Positions 9,290 to 17,513 of a stretch of 64,000 bases of DNA are shown here, piece after piece (the stretch's first letter is position 1; each line of letters opens with the position of its first letter). The position numbers and the translations under genes are program-made. The notes under the pieces were generated by a model. The model saw only the letters and a program-made list of their open reading frames with translations. It was not told the DNA's origin and made no database searches. Source of the stretch: Lachnospiraceae bacterium UBA3804 (GTDB taxonomy: Bacteria > Bacillota > Clostridia > Lachnospirales > Lachnospiraceae); assembly GCA_002368665.1 (NCBI GenBank), contig DFEK01000008.1:276315-340314 (forward strand), read 5' to 3'.

Positions 9290-9329
9290 GTAAAAAGTCA
9301 ATCGAAAATTCGGTTGACTTTTTACTTTT
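9290..9329 (+). terminator. Intrinsic terminator of the DUF853 gene, overlapping the next promoter
   Basis: Twelve-bp perfect stem GTAAAAAGTCAA / TTGACTTTTTAC (9290-9301 and 9314-9325), extended inward by three pairs including a G-U wobble. Its 3' arm contains the -35 hexamer of the next promoter. Confidence 0.8.
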
Positions 9330-9342
9330 CGCCCATTATAAT
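9314..9342 (+). promoter_or_regulatory. Promoter of the SpaA-sortase operon inside the terminator arm
   Basis: TTGACT (9314-9319), 17 bases, TATAAT (9337-9342). The -35 box is the start of the 3' arm of the preceding terminator. Transcription should start near 9349. Confidence 0.8.
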
Positions 9343-9348
9343 ACAAAC

Positions 9349-9496
9349 ACATCTATAGATTTTCGGGAGCGATCGTCTCCCTCAAAGGGCAGTTCGCCCG
9401 ATTTTTTCCGGAAGAAATATCTTCAGTTATTCAGCCTGTTTCAGGCATCGTTTCATGTTGTTTTTTTAATTTTACACACAAAGGAGAAGTTTAAGT
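9349..9496 (+). other. Hairpin-rich leader of the SpaA-sortase operon
   Basis: An untranslated leader of about 147 bases with short hairpins: GGGAG/CTCCC near 9368-9385, GGGC/GCCC followed by GATTTTTT near 9397-9415, and GCCTG/CAGGC near 9438-9450. The middle one resembles a weak terminator and could attenuate. No known riboswitch consensus was recognised. Confidence 0.4.
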
Positions 9497-11767
9497 ATGA
9501 GAAGTAAAAGAACCCGTTTGGGGCGGTGTCTTTCGTTGGCATTGCCTTTGTTTGCTATGATGTTTGTCTTTTGGCTCAATCCGTTTTGTGCCGTGAAAAG
9601 TCTGGCTGCGGAAGTGGTAAAAGGCGACAATATTCCCTATAACCGGTATCTTCCGGGTGCGACATATTCGACGCATATGTATTCGGTGGACGGCAGAATT
9701 GCGTATTGTATCGAATCCGAGAAACAGGCTGTTCCGAGCGGAACCGTCGGAGACGGAAGACGGCTGGAATACGGGAATGCACCGATGCTGGTTCTGGCAT
9801 TGCATTACGGTTACGGCGGGGAAGGCGCCTGGCAGATGAAACGCTTTTTCTCGGAGAGATACGGTATTAATTTATCCGATGAACAGCAGTATTTGTATAC
9901 GCATATCGTTGCAAATTACGCGTATGTCGGAGCGAATATGTCATCCACTCCGGGGCAGTTTTACAAAGGTCTTTCCGCGGAAATCGCAGAAGCGTCCGGT
10001 ATCAATGAATGGATCCGTTTCTTAGGAAGAGTACTGGACGGAAGTGAGGATTATACCGGTAAAAAAGTAAGCACCGGGTATATCACTGCATTTGACACAT
10101 CCACTCAGACCATAGCTGTGATCGGTTCCGTGGAATATCGCTCGGACACACCGCCGACACCACCCGTGGAAGAGAAAGAAAATGTCGGAAAGATTACGGT
10201 TACCAAAAGCGGAGAATCCTTAACGGACTATGTAAACGGACAATTTATCTATGAAGAGAAGGGTTTACAGGGCGCAAAATTTAAGGTCTGTGCAGCGAAC
10301 GACATCGTATCCAAAGGGGAAGTGATTTATGCCAAAGATGCCGAAGTGGGCAGCTTTACAACAAATGAAAACGGAATCGGAAGTCTGGAAAATCTCTATC
10401 CCGGAGACTATCTTCTGACCGAGGAAGAGGCACCTTTAGGGTATCGAAAGAGCACGGAAGAAATTGCATTTACGCTTTCGAAAGAAGGTGGTGATTTGTC
10501 TTTGATGACGAAAAACGTAACGGTTTTCAATGAGCGCATGAAACTTCATCTGAATCTGTCCAAAAAGGACGGAACTACAAATAATGCACTTCCCGGAGCT
10601 AAATTCGCAATCTATACAAAACAGGAGATCAAAGCATATGACGGCAGGGTACTTGCAGCTGCCGGAGATCTTTTGAAAGAAGCGGTATCGGATGGAAGCG
10701 GAATCATTGATTTCAATCTGGATTGTCCCGTCGGAGAGTATGAGGTGAAAGAGATTGAGGCGCCGTTCGGATATGTTTTATCGGGGGAGTCTTTCAACAT
10801 TTCTTTCACAGCTGAAGAGAATTCGGACAGTAAGATCAGTCATTCGTTTCAGAATACCGAGGCACGTGGAAAACTGGTAATTATCAAAGAAGGCGAGAGC
10901 CTGGCCGGATTTGTGGACGGACAGTTTGTATATGAGTCAATGTCACTTGCGGGAGCGGAATTTGATCTGTATGCCAAAGATGCCAATGAACCACTCTGTC
11001 ATTTGATCACAGATGAAGAAGGCAGGGCAACGGCAGACAATCTTTCGCTCGGTGGCTATACACTTGTGGAAACCAAAGCGCCGTACGGAATGATTTTGCC
11101 GGAGGAACCTGTTGAAATAGAGATCGGTTATGTTAATCAAACTACTCCTGTAGTATTAAAAGAGATTTCAATTCATAACGAAAGAGAGCGCATCGACTTA
11201 AAGGTTGAGAAGAAAGAAACCGGCTCCGGGAAAGCACTTTCGGGAGGAATGTTCGAACTTCGAAACAAGGAAGATCTCGTAAATGCCAAGGGAGAAGTAA
11301 TTGTCCCTGCGGATACTTTGCTTGCAAAGGCCGCTTCCAAAGAAGGTAATATTGCATTTGATCTGGATCTTCCGCATGGTGTGTATGTCGTGAAAGAAAC
11401 CGAAGGAATTCCGGGTTATCTGCTAAACGAGAGCGCGTACGAAATCCAAGCCCTGTATGAAACGGTACCCAAGGAGGGTATTCGTTGCACGATTCTTAAT
11501 TCTAAGAAACCTGAGGAACATCCCGTACCGGAGCCTGAAAATCCGACGAAAGTGTTGGGAACTTCCAAGAATAATTACGTAACGGAAGATGAAGGCAAGG
11601 GCGGATTTTCGGTATTGATCCGGGAAAGGAATAAAAGCGAAGAGAATGAAAACGCTCCAAAGAAGGCGGGCTTTCAAATTGCGTACGGAGTATTGCTTGT
11701 GCTCACCGGCGGAGGCATTTTCATCGGCAAGAAGATACATTCAGGGAAAGACAGGGACGAAGAATGA
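9497..11767 (+). CDS. SpaA/Cna-B-type surface protein with thioester-like N-terminal domain
   Basis: Secreted 756-residue surface protein, probably an adhesin or pilin-like subunit. An N-terminal signal peptide (about 1-38) is followed by a region resembling the TED/TQXA thioester domain: Cys71 in AYCIES, and the usual T-Q-x-A segment reads T-H-I-V-A at 135-139. Four SpaA-like domains follow, each ending in an E-box (LLTEEEAPLGY, YEVKEIEAPFGY, YTLVETKAPYGM, YVVKETEGIPGY), the kind that forms Lys-Asn isopeptide bonds. Near the end are KVLGTSKN, a 40-residue spacer, a hydrophobic helix (GVLLVLTGGGIFIG) and a charged tail. No LPXTG is seen. The next gene, overlapping by ATGA, encodes a class B sortase, presumably its dedicated enzyme. 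Confidence 0.85.
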   Translation: MRSKRTRLGRCLSLALPLFAMMFVFWLNPFCAVKSLAAEVVKGDNIPYNRYLPGATYSTHMYSVDGRIAYCIESEKQAVPSGTVGDGRRLEYGNAPMLVLALHYGYGGEGAWQMKRFFSERYGINLSDEQQYLYTHIVANYAYVGANMSSTPGQFYKGLSAEIAEASGINEWIRFLGRVLDGSEDYTGKKVSTGYITAFDTSTQTIAVIGSVEYRSDTPPTPPVEEKENVGKITVTKSGESLTDYVNGQFIYEEKGLQGAKFKVCAANDIVSKGEVIYAKDAEVGSFTTNENGIGSLENLYPGDYLLTEEEAPLGYRKSTEEIAFTLSKEGGDLSLMTKNVTVFNERMKLHLNLSKKDGTTNNALPGAKFAIYTKQEIKAYDGRVLAAAGDLLKEAVSDGSGIIDFNLDCPVGEYEVKEIEAPFGYVLSGESFNISFTAEENSDSKISHSFQNTEARGKLVIIKEGESLAGFVDGQFVYESMSLAGAEFDLYAKDANEPLCHLITDEEGRATADNLSLGGYTLVETKAPYGMILPEEPVEIEIGYVNQTTPVVLKEISIHNERERIDLKVEKKETGSGKALSGGMFELRNKEDLVNAKGEVIVPADTLLAKAASKEGNIAFDLDLPHGVYVVKETEGIPGYLLNESAYEIQALYETVPKEGIRCTILNSKKPEEHPVPEPENPTKVLGTSKNNYVTEDEGKGGFSVLIRERNKSEENENAPKKAGFQIAYGVLLVLTGGGIFIGKKIHSGKDRDEE

Positions 11768-12651
11768 AAAAAGGAATTCTAATATCCCTGATCGGACTGG
11801 TTTTGCTTTTGGCGGGAGGAGGGCTTCTTCTCCTGCCAAAGAAGGCAGAAGAGAGGAAAACGAAACCGGAAAGCGTAAGATCGAATGTGACGCTTTCCAA
11901 CGATTCGAAAGAGGAGCACAATGAGTTCCTTCAGCCAAACGATGAAGTTTTGGCGGCCTTTGAGACCCGGGATGAAACAAAGATCCAAATGGCCTGTCTG
12001 AAACAGTACCGTGAAATCAATCCGGAAACGGTTGGGATCATTACCATTCCGGGAACCGTGCTTTGCCATCCCCTGATGCGCTCAGAGTCCCGGGAGGGAT
12101 TTTATTTAAATCACGATCTGTTTGGGAAAAGCAATCCGAACGGCATTCCTTTTATGACAAGGAATTCTTCTTTAGGGAAGGCAGGATCAAACGCCATCAT
12201 CTACGGACATAATATCCGTTACGGGCAAAAGGATGTATTCTATCCGTTAAGCGGATATGAGAAACTGTCGTATTATAAAGAGCATCCGGTGATTGAAATC
12301 TATACCGAAGAAGGCAAGTGCGAATATTTGGTTTTTGCATATTATCTTGTGGATACGGCTGATGAAGATGCTTTTGTTTACTGGGAAAAGACTGCCTTTT
12401 CCGGGACGGACTTTGAGGCATATTTCGGGGAGGTGGAGAAACGAAACTGGCTAAAGACCAATCTCCCGGCGGATGAAACGGATTCATTTATCACGCTTTC
12501 TTCCTGCAGCATGGAACTGGCGCATTCCGGAACGAACCGTATGGTGGTGATGGCAAGAGCATGCAGGGAAGGCGAATCGTATGAGGAATACATATCAAAT
12601 GCCGTAATGAGAACCAATCCGTACCTTCCGAAGAAACTTCGTACGAAGTAA
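11764..12651 (+). CDS. Class B sortase
   Basis: Membrane-anchored cysteine transpeptidase, 295 residues. An N-terminal signal anchor (about 4-24) precedes a catalytic domain with His149 in IYGHNIRYGQKDVFYPL, Cys248 in ITLSSCSMEL and Arg259 in GTNRMVVMAR; the TLSSC form is typical of class B. It overlaps the SpaA-type gene by four bases, so that protein is the likely substrate. The recognition motif on the partner is not a standard LPXTG or NPQTN, so specificity is open. Confidence 0.9.
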   Translation: MKKGILISLIGLVLLLAGGGLLLLPKKAEERKTKPESVRSNVTLSNDSKEEHNEFLQPNDEVLAAFETRDETKIQMACLKQYREINPETVGIITIPGTVLCHPLMRSESREGFYLNHDLFGKSNPNGIPFMTRNSSLGKAGSNAIIYGHNIRYGQKDVFYPLSGYEKLSYYKEHPVIEIYTEEGKCEYLVFAYYLVDTADEDAFVYWEKTAFSGTDFEAYFGEVEKRNWLKTNLPADETDSFITLSSCSMELAHSGTNRMVVMARACREGESYEEYISNAVMRTNPYLPKKLRTK

Positions 12652-12701
12652 GTCCCCCATTTTGGACACACAAAAATCACGCTTTCCGGGCACATGAAGA
12701 A

Positions 12702-12730
12702 TTGCCTGTTTGCCCTGCGCATGCTATAAT
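12702..12730 (+). promoter_or_regulatory. Promoter of the HD-GYP gene
   Basis: TTGCCT, 17 bases, TATAAT (12725-12730). Its position argues for translation starting at 12774 rather than at the in-frame ATG at 12702, which coincides with the -35 box. Confidence 0.7.
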
Positions 12731-12773
12731 ATTATCGATTTTGTATGGGTATGACCATAAAGGGGATATCGGT

Positions 12774-14855
12774 ATGGATGTGAACAAAGTTAGAATGAAC
12801 CGGGTATTGAAAATGCTGCTTTTGTGTGTAGCAGGAATCGGCATGAATGTACTTTTGAATCGTGCTGCCGTTTATTTTGAGTGGCCGATCTACATGGACT
12901 CGCTCGGAACCCTCCTGATTTCCGCATTAAGCGGATACCTCCCCGGTGTAATTGTCGGTCTTGCGACTAATCTCATCAAAGGTCTTTTTACGACCACGTC
13001 CATCTATTATGCGGTGGTGAACGTTCTGTTTGCCATTATTACCTCCTGGTTTGTAAGAAAAGGAATGCTGCGTAAGTTTTACGGCCCCATCCTTCTCATA
13101 ATCGTGCTTTCCATTTTGGGAGGCGGACACGGAACGGTCTTAAACTGGCTGATTAATGATGCATGGATCGGCAAACCGTTCTTCCATGAAGGTCTGACCA
13201 AATTGTTCCTTTGGGATATTCTCGATAAGACACTCTGCGTTGTGATCACGCTGATGGTATATCAGTTCCTGCCGGAAAGAGTGATGCAGCTGATGCGATT
13301 CGAAGGATGGCAGCAGACTCCGCTTTCGAAAGAGCAGGAAATCAAAGTCAAGAAATCCAGGAACAGAAGATTTTCCTTACGAACCAAGATCCTTTGGTTA
13401 TTAATCATGGCGGGGCTCTCCGTTGGCGTTGCAGCCATGATCATCAGTGTTTTACTGTACAAGGATTACACCATTAAAGAACATTACCGTCTGGCAGGCG
13501 GAACGGCGAGGCTTGCTGCCAAAGCCATAGATCCTGAACTGGTGGACGAGTTTATGCAAAAAGGCGATTCCATGACGGAATACCGCCAAACGGAGAAACG
13601 TCTGTATGATATCAGGGAGAGTTCTCCGGATATCCTTTATGTTTATGTTTATCAGATTCGGGAAGACGGATGCCATGTGGTTTTCGACCTGGATACGGAT
13701 GAACTGCAGGGCGAGGAACCCGGAACGCTGGTACCGTTTGACGAATCCTTCTCGGAATACATTCCCGTACTGTTGGAAGGCGGGCAAATCGAACCGATCA
13801 TTTCGGATGATACCTACGGTTATCTGATTACGGTTTACGAACCGGTTTATAACGAGGACGGAGACTGCGTCTGCTATGCGGCCGCAGATATTTCCATGGG
13901 ATTGATCCGAAACAACGAGATTAGTTTCATGGCTAAACTGGTTTCCTTATTTGCCGCATTCTTTATTCTGATGTTGGCCGTCGGTTTCTGGATCTCGGAG
14001 TACAATATCGTACTTCCCATCAACACCATGTCCCAGAGCGCATCGGCCTTCGTATACGACAACGAAGAAGACCTCGAATCCAACTTGGAGCGCATCAACA
14101 AACTGGATATTCATACGGGTGATGAGATTGAGAACATGTATCATGCCTTCTCCGTCACCACGGAAAACAACTTACATTATGCCGCCGATCTGCAGGCAAA
14201 GAACGAGACGATTTCACAGATGCAGAATGCCCTCATTCTGGTTCTGGCAGACATGGTTGAAAACCGTGACGAGGAAACCGGTGACCATGTCCGCAAGACG
14301 GCTGCCTACACCAGAATCATCATGGATAAGATGCGTGAGCTTGGTTATTATACAACGCAGCTGACGAATGAATTCATTTATAACGTGGAGAACTCCGCGC
14401 CGCTTCATGACATCGGTAAAATTGCCGTATCCGACCGTATCTTGAATAAGCCAGACCGACTGACGGACGAAGAGTTTAAGGAAATGCAAAGACATACGGT
14501 TGCGGGAGCCGCAATCCTGGAGCAGGTTATCGAGACCGTTCCCGATTCCGGATATTTAAGAGAAGCCAAAAACCTTGCGGAATTCCATCATGAGAAATGG
14601 AACGGCAAAGGGTATCCGCACGGTCTTAAAGGAGAAGAGATTCCGCTTTCCGCAAGAATCATGGCCGTTGCCGATGTGTTTGACGCACTGGTTTCCGAAC
14701 GCTGCTACAAGAAGGCATTTCCGTTTGAGAAAGCCTTAAGCATTATCGAGGAAGATGCCGGTACGCATTTCGATCCGCTGGTAGCCAAAGCCTTTGTTCT
14801 GTCCAAAGAAAGAGTGTATGACGTGGCTACACATTACGGCAATCGTAAAAAATAA
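12774..14855 (+). CDS. Membrane HD-GYP domain protein (putative c-di-GMP phosphodiesterase)
   Basis: A 693-residue sensor predicted to hydrolyse cyclic di-GMP. Residues about 8-170 form several membrane helices resembling ECF-transporter S components (YMDSLGTLLISALSGYLPG). After a helix near 205-230 comes an extracellular sensor region of about 160 residues, another helix near 385-405, a linker, and the HD-GYP domain. It has HDIGK (His545-Asp546), HHEKWNGKGYPHG with GYP at 613-615, and the C-terminal ADVFDAL. All key HD-GYP residues seen are intact. The S-component-like input could bind a small molecule; that is inference. An AAAGGGG site precedes the ATG. Confidence 0.88.
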   Translation: MDVNKVRMNRVLKMLLLCVAGIGMNVLLNRAAVYFEWPIYMDSLGTLLISALSGYLPGVIVGLATNLIKGLFTTTSIYYAVVNVLFAIITSWFVRKGMLRKFYGPILLIIVLSILGGGHGTVLNWLINDAWIGKPFFHEGLTKLFLWDILDKTLCVVITLMVYQFLPERVMQLMRFEGWQQTPLSKEQEIKVKKSRNRRFSLRTKILWLLIMAGLSVGVAAMIISVLLYKDYTIKEHYRLAGGTARLAAKAIDPELVDEFMQKGDSMTEYRQTEKRLYDIRESSPDILYVYVYQIREDGCHVVFDLDTDELQGEEPGTLVPFDESFSEYIPVLLEGGQIEPIISDDTYGYLITVYEPVYNEDGDCVCYAAADISMGLIRNNEISFMAKLVSLFAAFFILMLAVGFWISEYNIVLPINTMSQSASAFVYDNEEDLESNLERINKLDIHTGDEIENMYHAFSVTTENNLHYAADLQAKNETISQMQNALILVLADMVENRDEETGDHVRKTAAYTRIIMDKMRELGYYTTQLTNEFIYNVENSAPLHDIGKIAVSDRILNKPDRLTDEEFKEMQRHTVAGAAILEQVIETVPDSGYLREAKNLAEFHHEKWNGKGYPHGLKGEEIPLSARIMAVADVFDALVSERCYKKAFPFEKALSIIEEDAGTHFDPLVAKAFVLSKERVYDVATHYGNRKK

Positions 14856-14875
14856 TACTCATTTTACCGAAGATA

Positions 14876-14884
14876 TGCTATAAT
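14876..14884 (+). promoter_or_regulatory. Extended -10 promoter of the YegP-like gene
   Basis: TGCTATAAT, an extended -10 without a convincing -35. A hairpin (CCTTTC / GGAAAGG around 14905-14921) lies in the leader. Confidence 0.5.
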
Positions 14885-14957
14885 AAATGCGTGATTATTG
14901 TTTTCCTTTCAGGGGGAAAGGATACGATTTAAGCCAAATGGCTAAAGGAGGGTTTTT

Positions 14958-15326
14958 ATGGGTAAGTTTGTAGTATCGGAAGCAAAGAACGGTTACAAGT
15001 TCAATCTTGTTGCAGGAAACGGCGAAGTGATCGCATCCAGCCAGGTTTACAAGAGCCTTGCAACTGCAAAGAAGGGCGTTGCCAGCGTAGCAGCCAACGC
15101 ACCGGTAGCAGCATTGGAGAATCAGACCGAGAAGGATTTCAAGGCTGTTTCCAATCCGAAGTTCGAAGTTTACAAGGATAAGAAAGGTGAATTCCGTTTC
15201 CGCCTGAAAGCAAAGAACGGACAGATCATTGCAACAGGTGAAGGATATTCCAAACTTGACAGCTGCTTAAAGGGAGTTGAATCCGTTCGCAAGAATGCAA
15301 AAGACGGAAAGATCGTTGAGAAATAA
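14958..15326 (+). CDS. YegP-like protein with two DUF1508 domains
   Basis: Small (122 residues) cytoplasmic protein made of two DUF1508 units: FVVSEAKNGYKFNLVAGNGEVIASSQVY (about 4-31) with its helix, and FEVYKDKKGEFRFRLKAKNG (about 68-87) with its helix. Such tandem YegP proteins are widespread and of unknown function. An AAAGGAGG ribosome binding site and a strong terminator frame the gene, suggesting a monocistronic and well-expressed unit. Confidence 0.88.
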   Translation: MGKFVVSEAKNGYKFNLVAGNGEVIASSQVYKSLATAKKGVASVAANAPVAALENQTEKDFKAVSNPKFEVYKDKKGEFRFRLKAKNGQIIATGEGYSKLDSCLKGVESVRKNAKDGKIVEK

Positions 15327-15338
15327 AAGTGAATGTGT

Positions 15339-15367
15339 TGGGCCTGCTTAGGCAGGCCCATTTTTTT
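15339..15367 (+). terminator. Intrinsic terminator after the YegP-like gene
   Basis: Stem TGGGCCTGC / GCAGGCCCA with a TTAG loop and seven Ts. It ends nine bases before the next start codon. Confidence 0.92.
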
Positions 15368-15375
15368 AAGGTTTT

Positions 15376-15963
15376 ATGAAGATACTGATTTTTATTATCA
15401 CCAATATTGCCCTGGGCGTGGGACTGGCTATTGATGCCGGTTCCGTTTCTTTGGCAAACGGCCTTTCGGAGCCGAATATGTCGCGCAAAAAGACATTCGC
15501 AATTGCGGCTGTTTTCTCCGTCTTTCAAGGTCTGATGCCGTTGATCGGATGGTGCATGGTACGTCTGGTTTCGACTTTTTTCAAGAAATTCGTACTCTGT
15601 GTTCCCTTCATTGCACTGGTGCTTTTGGTCTTCATCGGTGTGCACATGATCATCGAAGCATGCAAAAAGAATGAAGAGGAGAAAAGCATCAAGCACCTTA
15701 CGGTTCCCGGGCTTTTATTACAGGCGGTTGCGACCAGCATTGACGCGCTGAGCGTCGGCTTTGTCATTGCGGAATATGATTTTACCTATGTGGTTTTATC
15801 GGTTTTGATCATTGCCGCCGTGACTTATATCGTCTGCCGGCTTTTCCTGATCATCGGTAAAAAAATCGGCGCGAAACACATGAAAAAAGCCGCCATTGTC
15901 GGTGGAATCATATTGATCGTCATTGGCCTTGAAATCTTTATCCGCGGGGTTTTCTTCGGATAA
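15376..15963 (+). CDS. MntP-family membrane protein (putative Mn2+ efflux)
   Basis: Six-helix membrane protein, 195 residues, with the duplicated MntP signature: GVGLAIDAGSVSLANGL near the start and ATSIDALSVGFV near 120. In MntP the paired aspartates of these motifs carry Mn2+. The start codon lies only nine bases after the T-run of the previous terminator and only AAGG is available as a ribosome binding site. Expression therefore probably depends on read-through, or on a promoter inside the previous gene. A shorter start would destroy the first motif. No manganese riboswitch fits in the gap. Confidence 0.8.
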   Translation: MKILIFIITNIALGVGLAIDAGSVSLANGLSEPNMSRKKTFAIAAVFSVFQGLMPLIGWCMVRLVSTFFKKFVLCVPFIALVLLVFIGVHMIIEACKKNEEEKSIKHLTVPGLLLQAVATSIDALSVGFVIAEYDFTYVVLSVLIIAAVTYIVCRLFLIIGKKIGAKHMKKAAIVGGIILIVIGLEIFIRGVFFG

Positions 15964-15972
15964 TTGTAAAGG

Positions 15973-16001
15973 GTGACGAATTCGGAAAATTGTGATATAA
16001 T
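15973..16001 (+). promoter_or_regulatory. Promoter of the HATPase-like gene
   Basis: GTGACG, 17 bases, TATAAT with an upstream TGA giving an extended -10. Confidence 0.65.
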
Positions 16002-16063
16002 AATTGGGTATTATTTATCCCGGTAAACGGGCCTGAACAAATCAAGAGACAGGAGAGAAATAC

Positions 16064-16699
16064 ATGAAGACAGAGAAAATTTTCATCAGCAACAACGACA
16101 TTCGATATGACGAAGTAATGGATCGCGTGGAAATGCTTTCGGATGATCTGCTTCTGGACAAGAAAGATGCCTTAAAGTGCCGTCTTTTGGTAGAAGAAAC
16201 ACTTGGAATGGTCAAAGCGATGACTGAAGAATTTATCGCATACCTTCACTTCGAAGGAGACGACAAAGAATTCAGAGTGGAGCTTACCGCAAAGACCAAG
16301 ATGAACGCTGAGAAGAAGGAGGATCTTTTATCCGTATCCTCTTCCGGAAAGAACATCGCCGTTAAAGGTCTTATGGGTAAGATTTCCGAGATCATCGAGA
16401 ACGGTGTATTAAACTTCGGTGACCTGATGAATTTAAATGATATTTACTCCGCAGGTGTAATTCCTTACGGTGACATGGGTATGGTTAACCAGGTAGAGAG
16501 CCCGCTGGATGCATATTTTGTTTGGTCCCTGCATCAGTACAGAAACAACTTAAGTGATGCCAAGGATGAGAACAATGCTGCAGCGGAAGCTTGGGACGAA
16601 CTGGAGAAATCCATTGTTGCAAGCATCGCCGATGATGTTTTGGTAGGCGTTAGGAAAGATCATGTGACAATGACTATCATTAAGAAGTTGGAAGCATAA
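16064..16699 (+). CDS. Protein with degenerate HATPase (anti-sigma-factor-like) fold
   Basis: Cytoplasmic protein of 211 residues that I do not recognise by name. The segment LKCRLLVEETLGMVKAM (about 40-57) resembles the N-box helix of GHKL ATPases of the RsbW/SpoIIAB type. The end, VRKDHVTMTIIKKL, resembles their last strand. The G1/G2 ATP-lid motifs are not obvious, so ATP binding is doubtful. An AGGAGAG site precedes the ATG. It lies 24 bases before a lipoprotein gene and may be co-transcribed. Confidence 0.5.
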   Translation: MKTEKIFISNNDIRYDEVMDRVEMLSDDLLLDKKDALKCRLLVEETLGMVKAMTEEFIAYLHFEGDDKEFRVELTAKTKMNAEKKEDLLSVSSSGKNIAVKGLMGKISEIIENGVLNFGDLMNLNDIYSAGVIPYGDMGMVNQVESPLDAYFVWSLHQYRNNLSDAKDENNAAAEAWDELEKSIVASIADDVLVGVRKDHVTMTIIKKLEA

Positions 16700-16723
16700 T
16701 CTTTGGGAGGTATAGGGGTTACA

Positions 16724-17467
16724 ATGAAAAAAACGATTGTTATCGGTCTGGCAGCAGGTCTTATTCTGACCATGCTCTTGGCCGGTTGCAAAAAGAAACA
16801 GCAAACAAGTGATGTGCCCATCACCATTGATCCTTCCTCCATAGAAGAAATGAGTGATGCACAGCCGACCAGTGAGATCGTCGGAGGTTGGGAAACCAAT
16901 TCCGAATTTTCATCGGTCTTAACGGATGAAGAATCCGGGATTTACGAAGAAGGTGTCAAAGGCCTGGACGGCCTTTCCTACGAACCGGTTACGGTATTGG
17001 CAACCCAGGTGGTTTCCGGAATGAATTATGCATTCCTCGTATACGGAAACGATACCGAAGCCAAAGCATCCGGAGAAAGCGATCTGTATGCAATCGCAAT
17101 TGTTTGGAAGGATTCCAAAGGCACCTCGACTTTAATGAATTTAACCAAGATCAATCCTGCGGATCTGCATGTCAAGGAAATGGGCGATGATCTTGTGGGC
17201 GGATGGAGCGTTGTTGCAGGCGCAGAGCCCGGAGTGCTTCCTACGGAGGATGCACAGTCTTCCTTTGATGCGGTTACGGCGGATCTTGGTAAAACATTTA
17301 ATCCCGTCGCACTGATTGCATCCCAGCTGGTATCCGGCAATAATTACGTTGCCATTTCCAAGGGCAGTGACGGACAGCTTTATTTATCACAGTGGTATCG
17401 TGATCTACAGGGAAATGCACAGATGAGTGTACACGGTGTGCTCGATTGGGAATACTACAACCCTTAA
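16724..17467 (+). CDS. Lipoprotein with two cystatin-like modules
   Basis: Exported lipid-anchored protein of 247 residues. The ATG at 16724 follows GGGAGG and gives a clean signal peptide ending in LLAGC. After a Ser/Thr linker come two homologous units of about 100 residues, each with GGW, an acidic helix and a strand pair: VGGWE..LATQVVSGMNYAF and VGGWS..IASQLVSGNNYVA. GG near the start followed by QxVxG-x-NY is the signature of cystatins, inhibitors of papain-like proteases. Function as an inhibitor is inference; a cystatin-like fold without inhibitory activity is possible. Confidence 0.6.
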   Translation: MKKTIVIGLAAGLILTMLLAGCKKKQQTSDVPITIDPSSIEEMSDAQPTSEIVGGWETNSEFSSVLTDEESGIYEEGVKGLDGLSYEPVTVLATQVVSGMNYAFLVYGNDTEAKASGESDLYAIAIVWKDSKGTSTLMNLTKINPADLHVKEMGDDLVGGWSVVAGAEPGVLPTEDAQSSFDAVTADLGKTFNPVALIASQLVSGNNYVAISKGSDGQLYLSQWYRDLQGNAQMSVHGVLDWEYYNP

Positions 17468-17483
17468 TGAGAACAGAAAGAAT

Positions 17484-17513
17484 AAAACCGGCTCAGGTGA
17501 GCCGGTTTTTTAT
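17484..17513. terminator. Terminator shared by convergent genes
   Basis: AAAACCGGCTCA / TGAGCCGGTTTT followed by TT. The stop codon of the minus-strand MATE gene lies in the stem. T-runs on both strands suggest it works in both directions. Confidence 0.85.

Noticed and set aside
9349..9496. c-di-GMP riboswitch in the SpaA leader
   Set aside because: Attractive because c-di-GMP enzymes are nearby, but the GEMM core sequences are not seen; only short simple hairpins.
15328..15375. Manganese (yybP-ykoY) riboswitch before the MntP-like gene
   Set aside because: Only 49 bases lie between the genes and they are taken up by a terminator.
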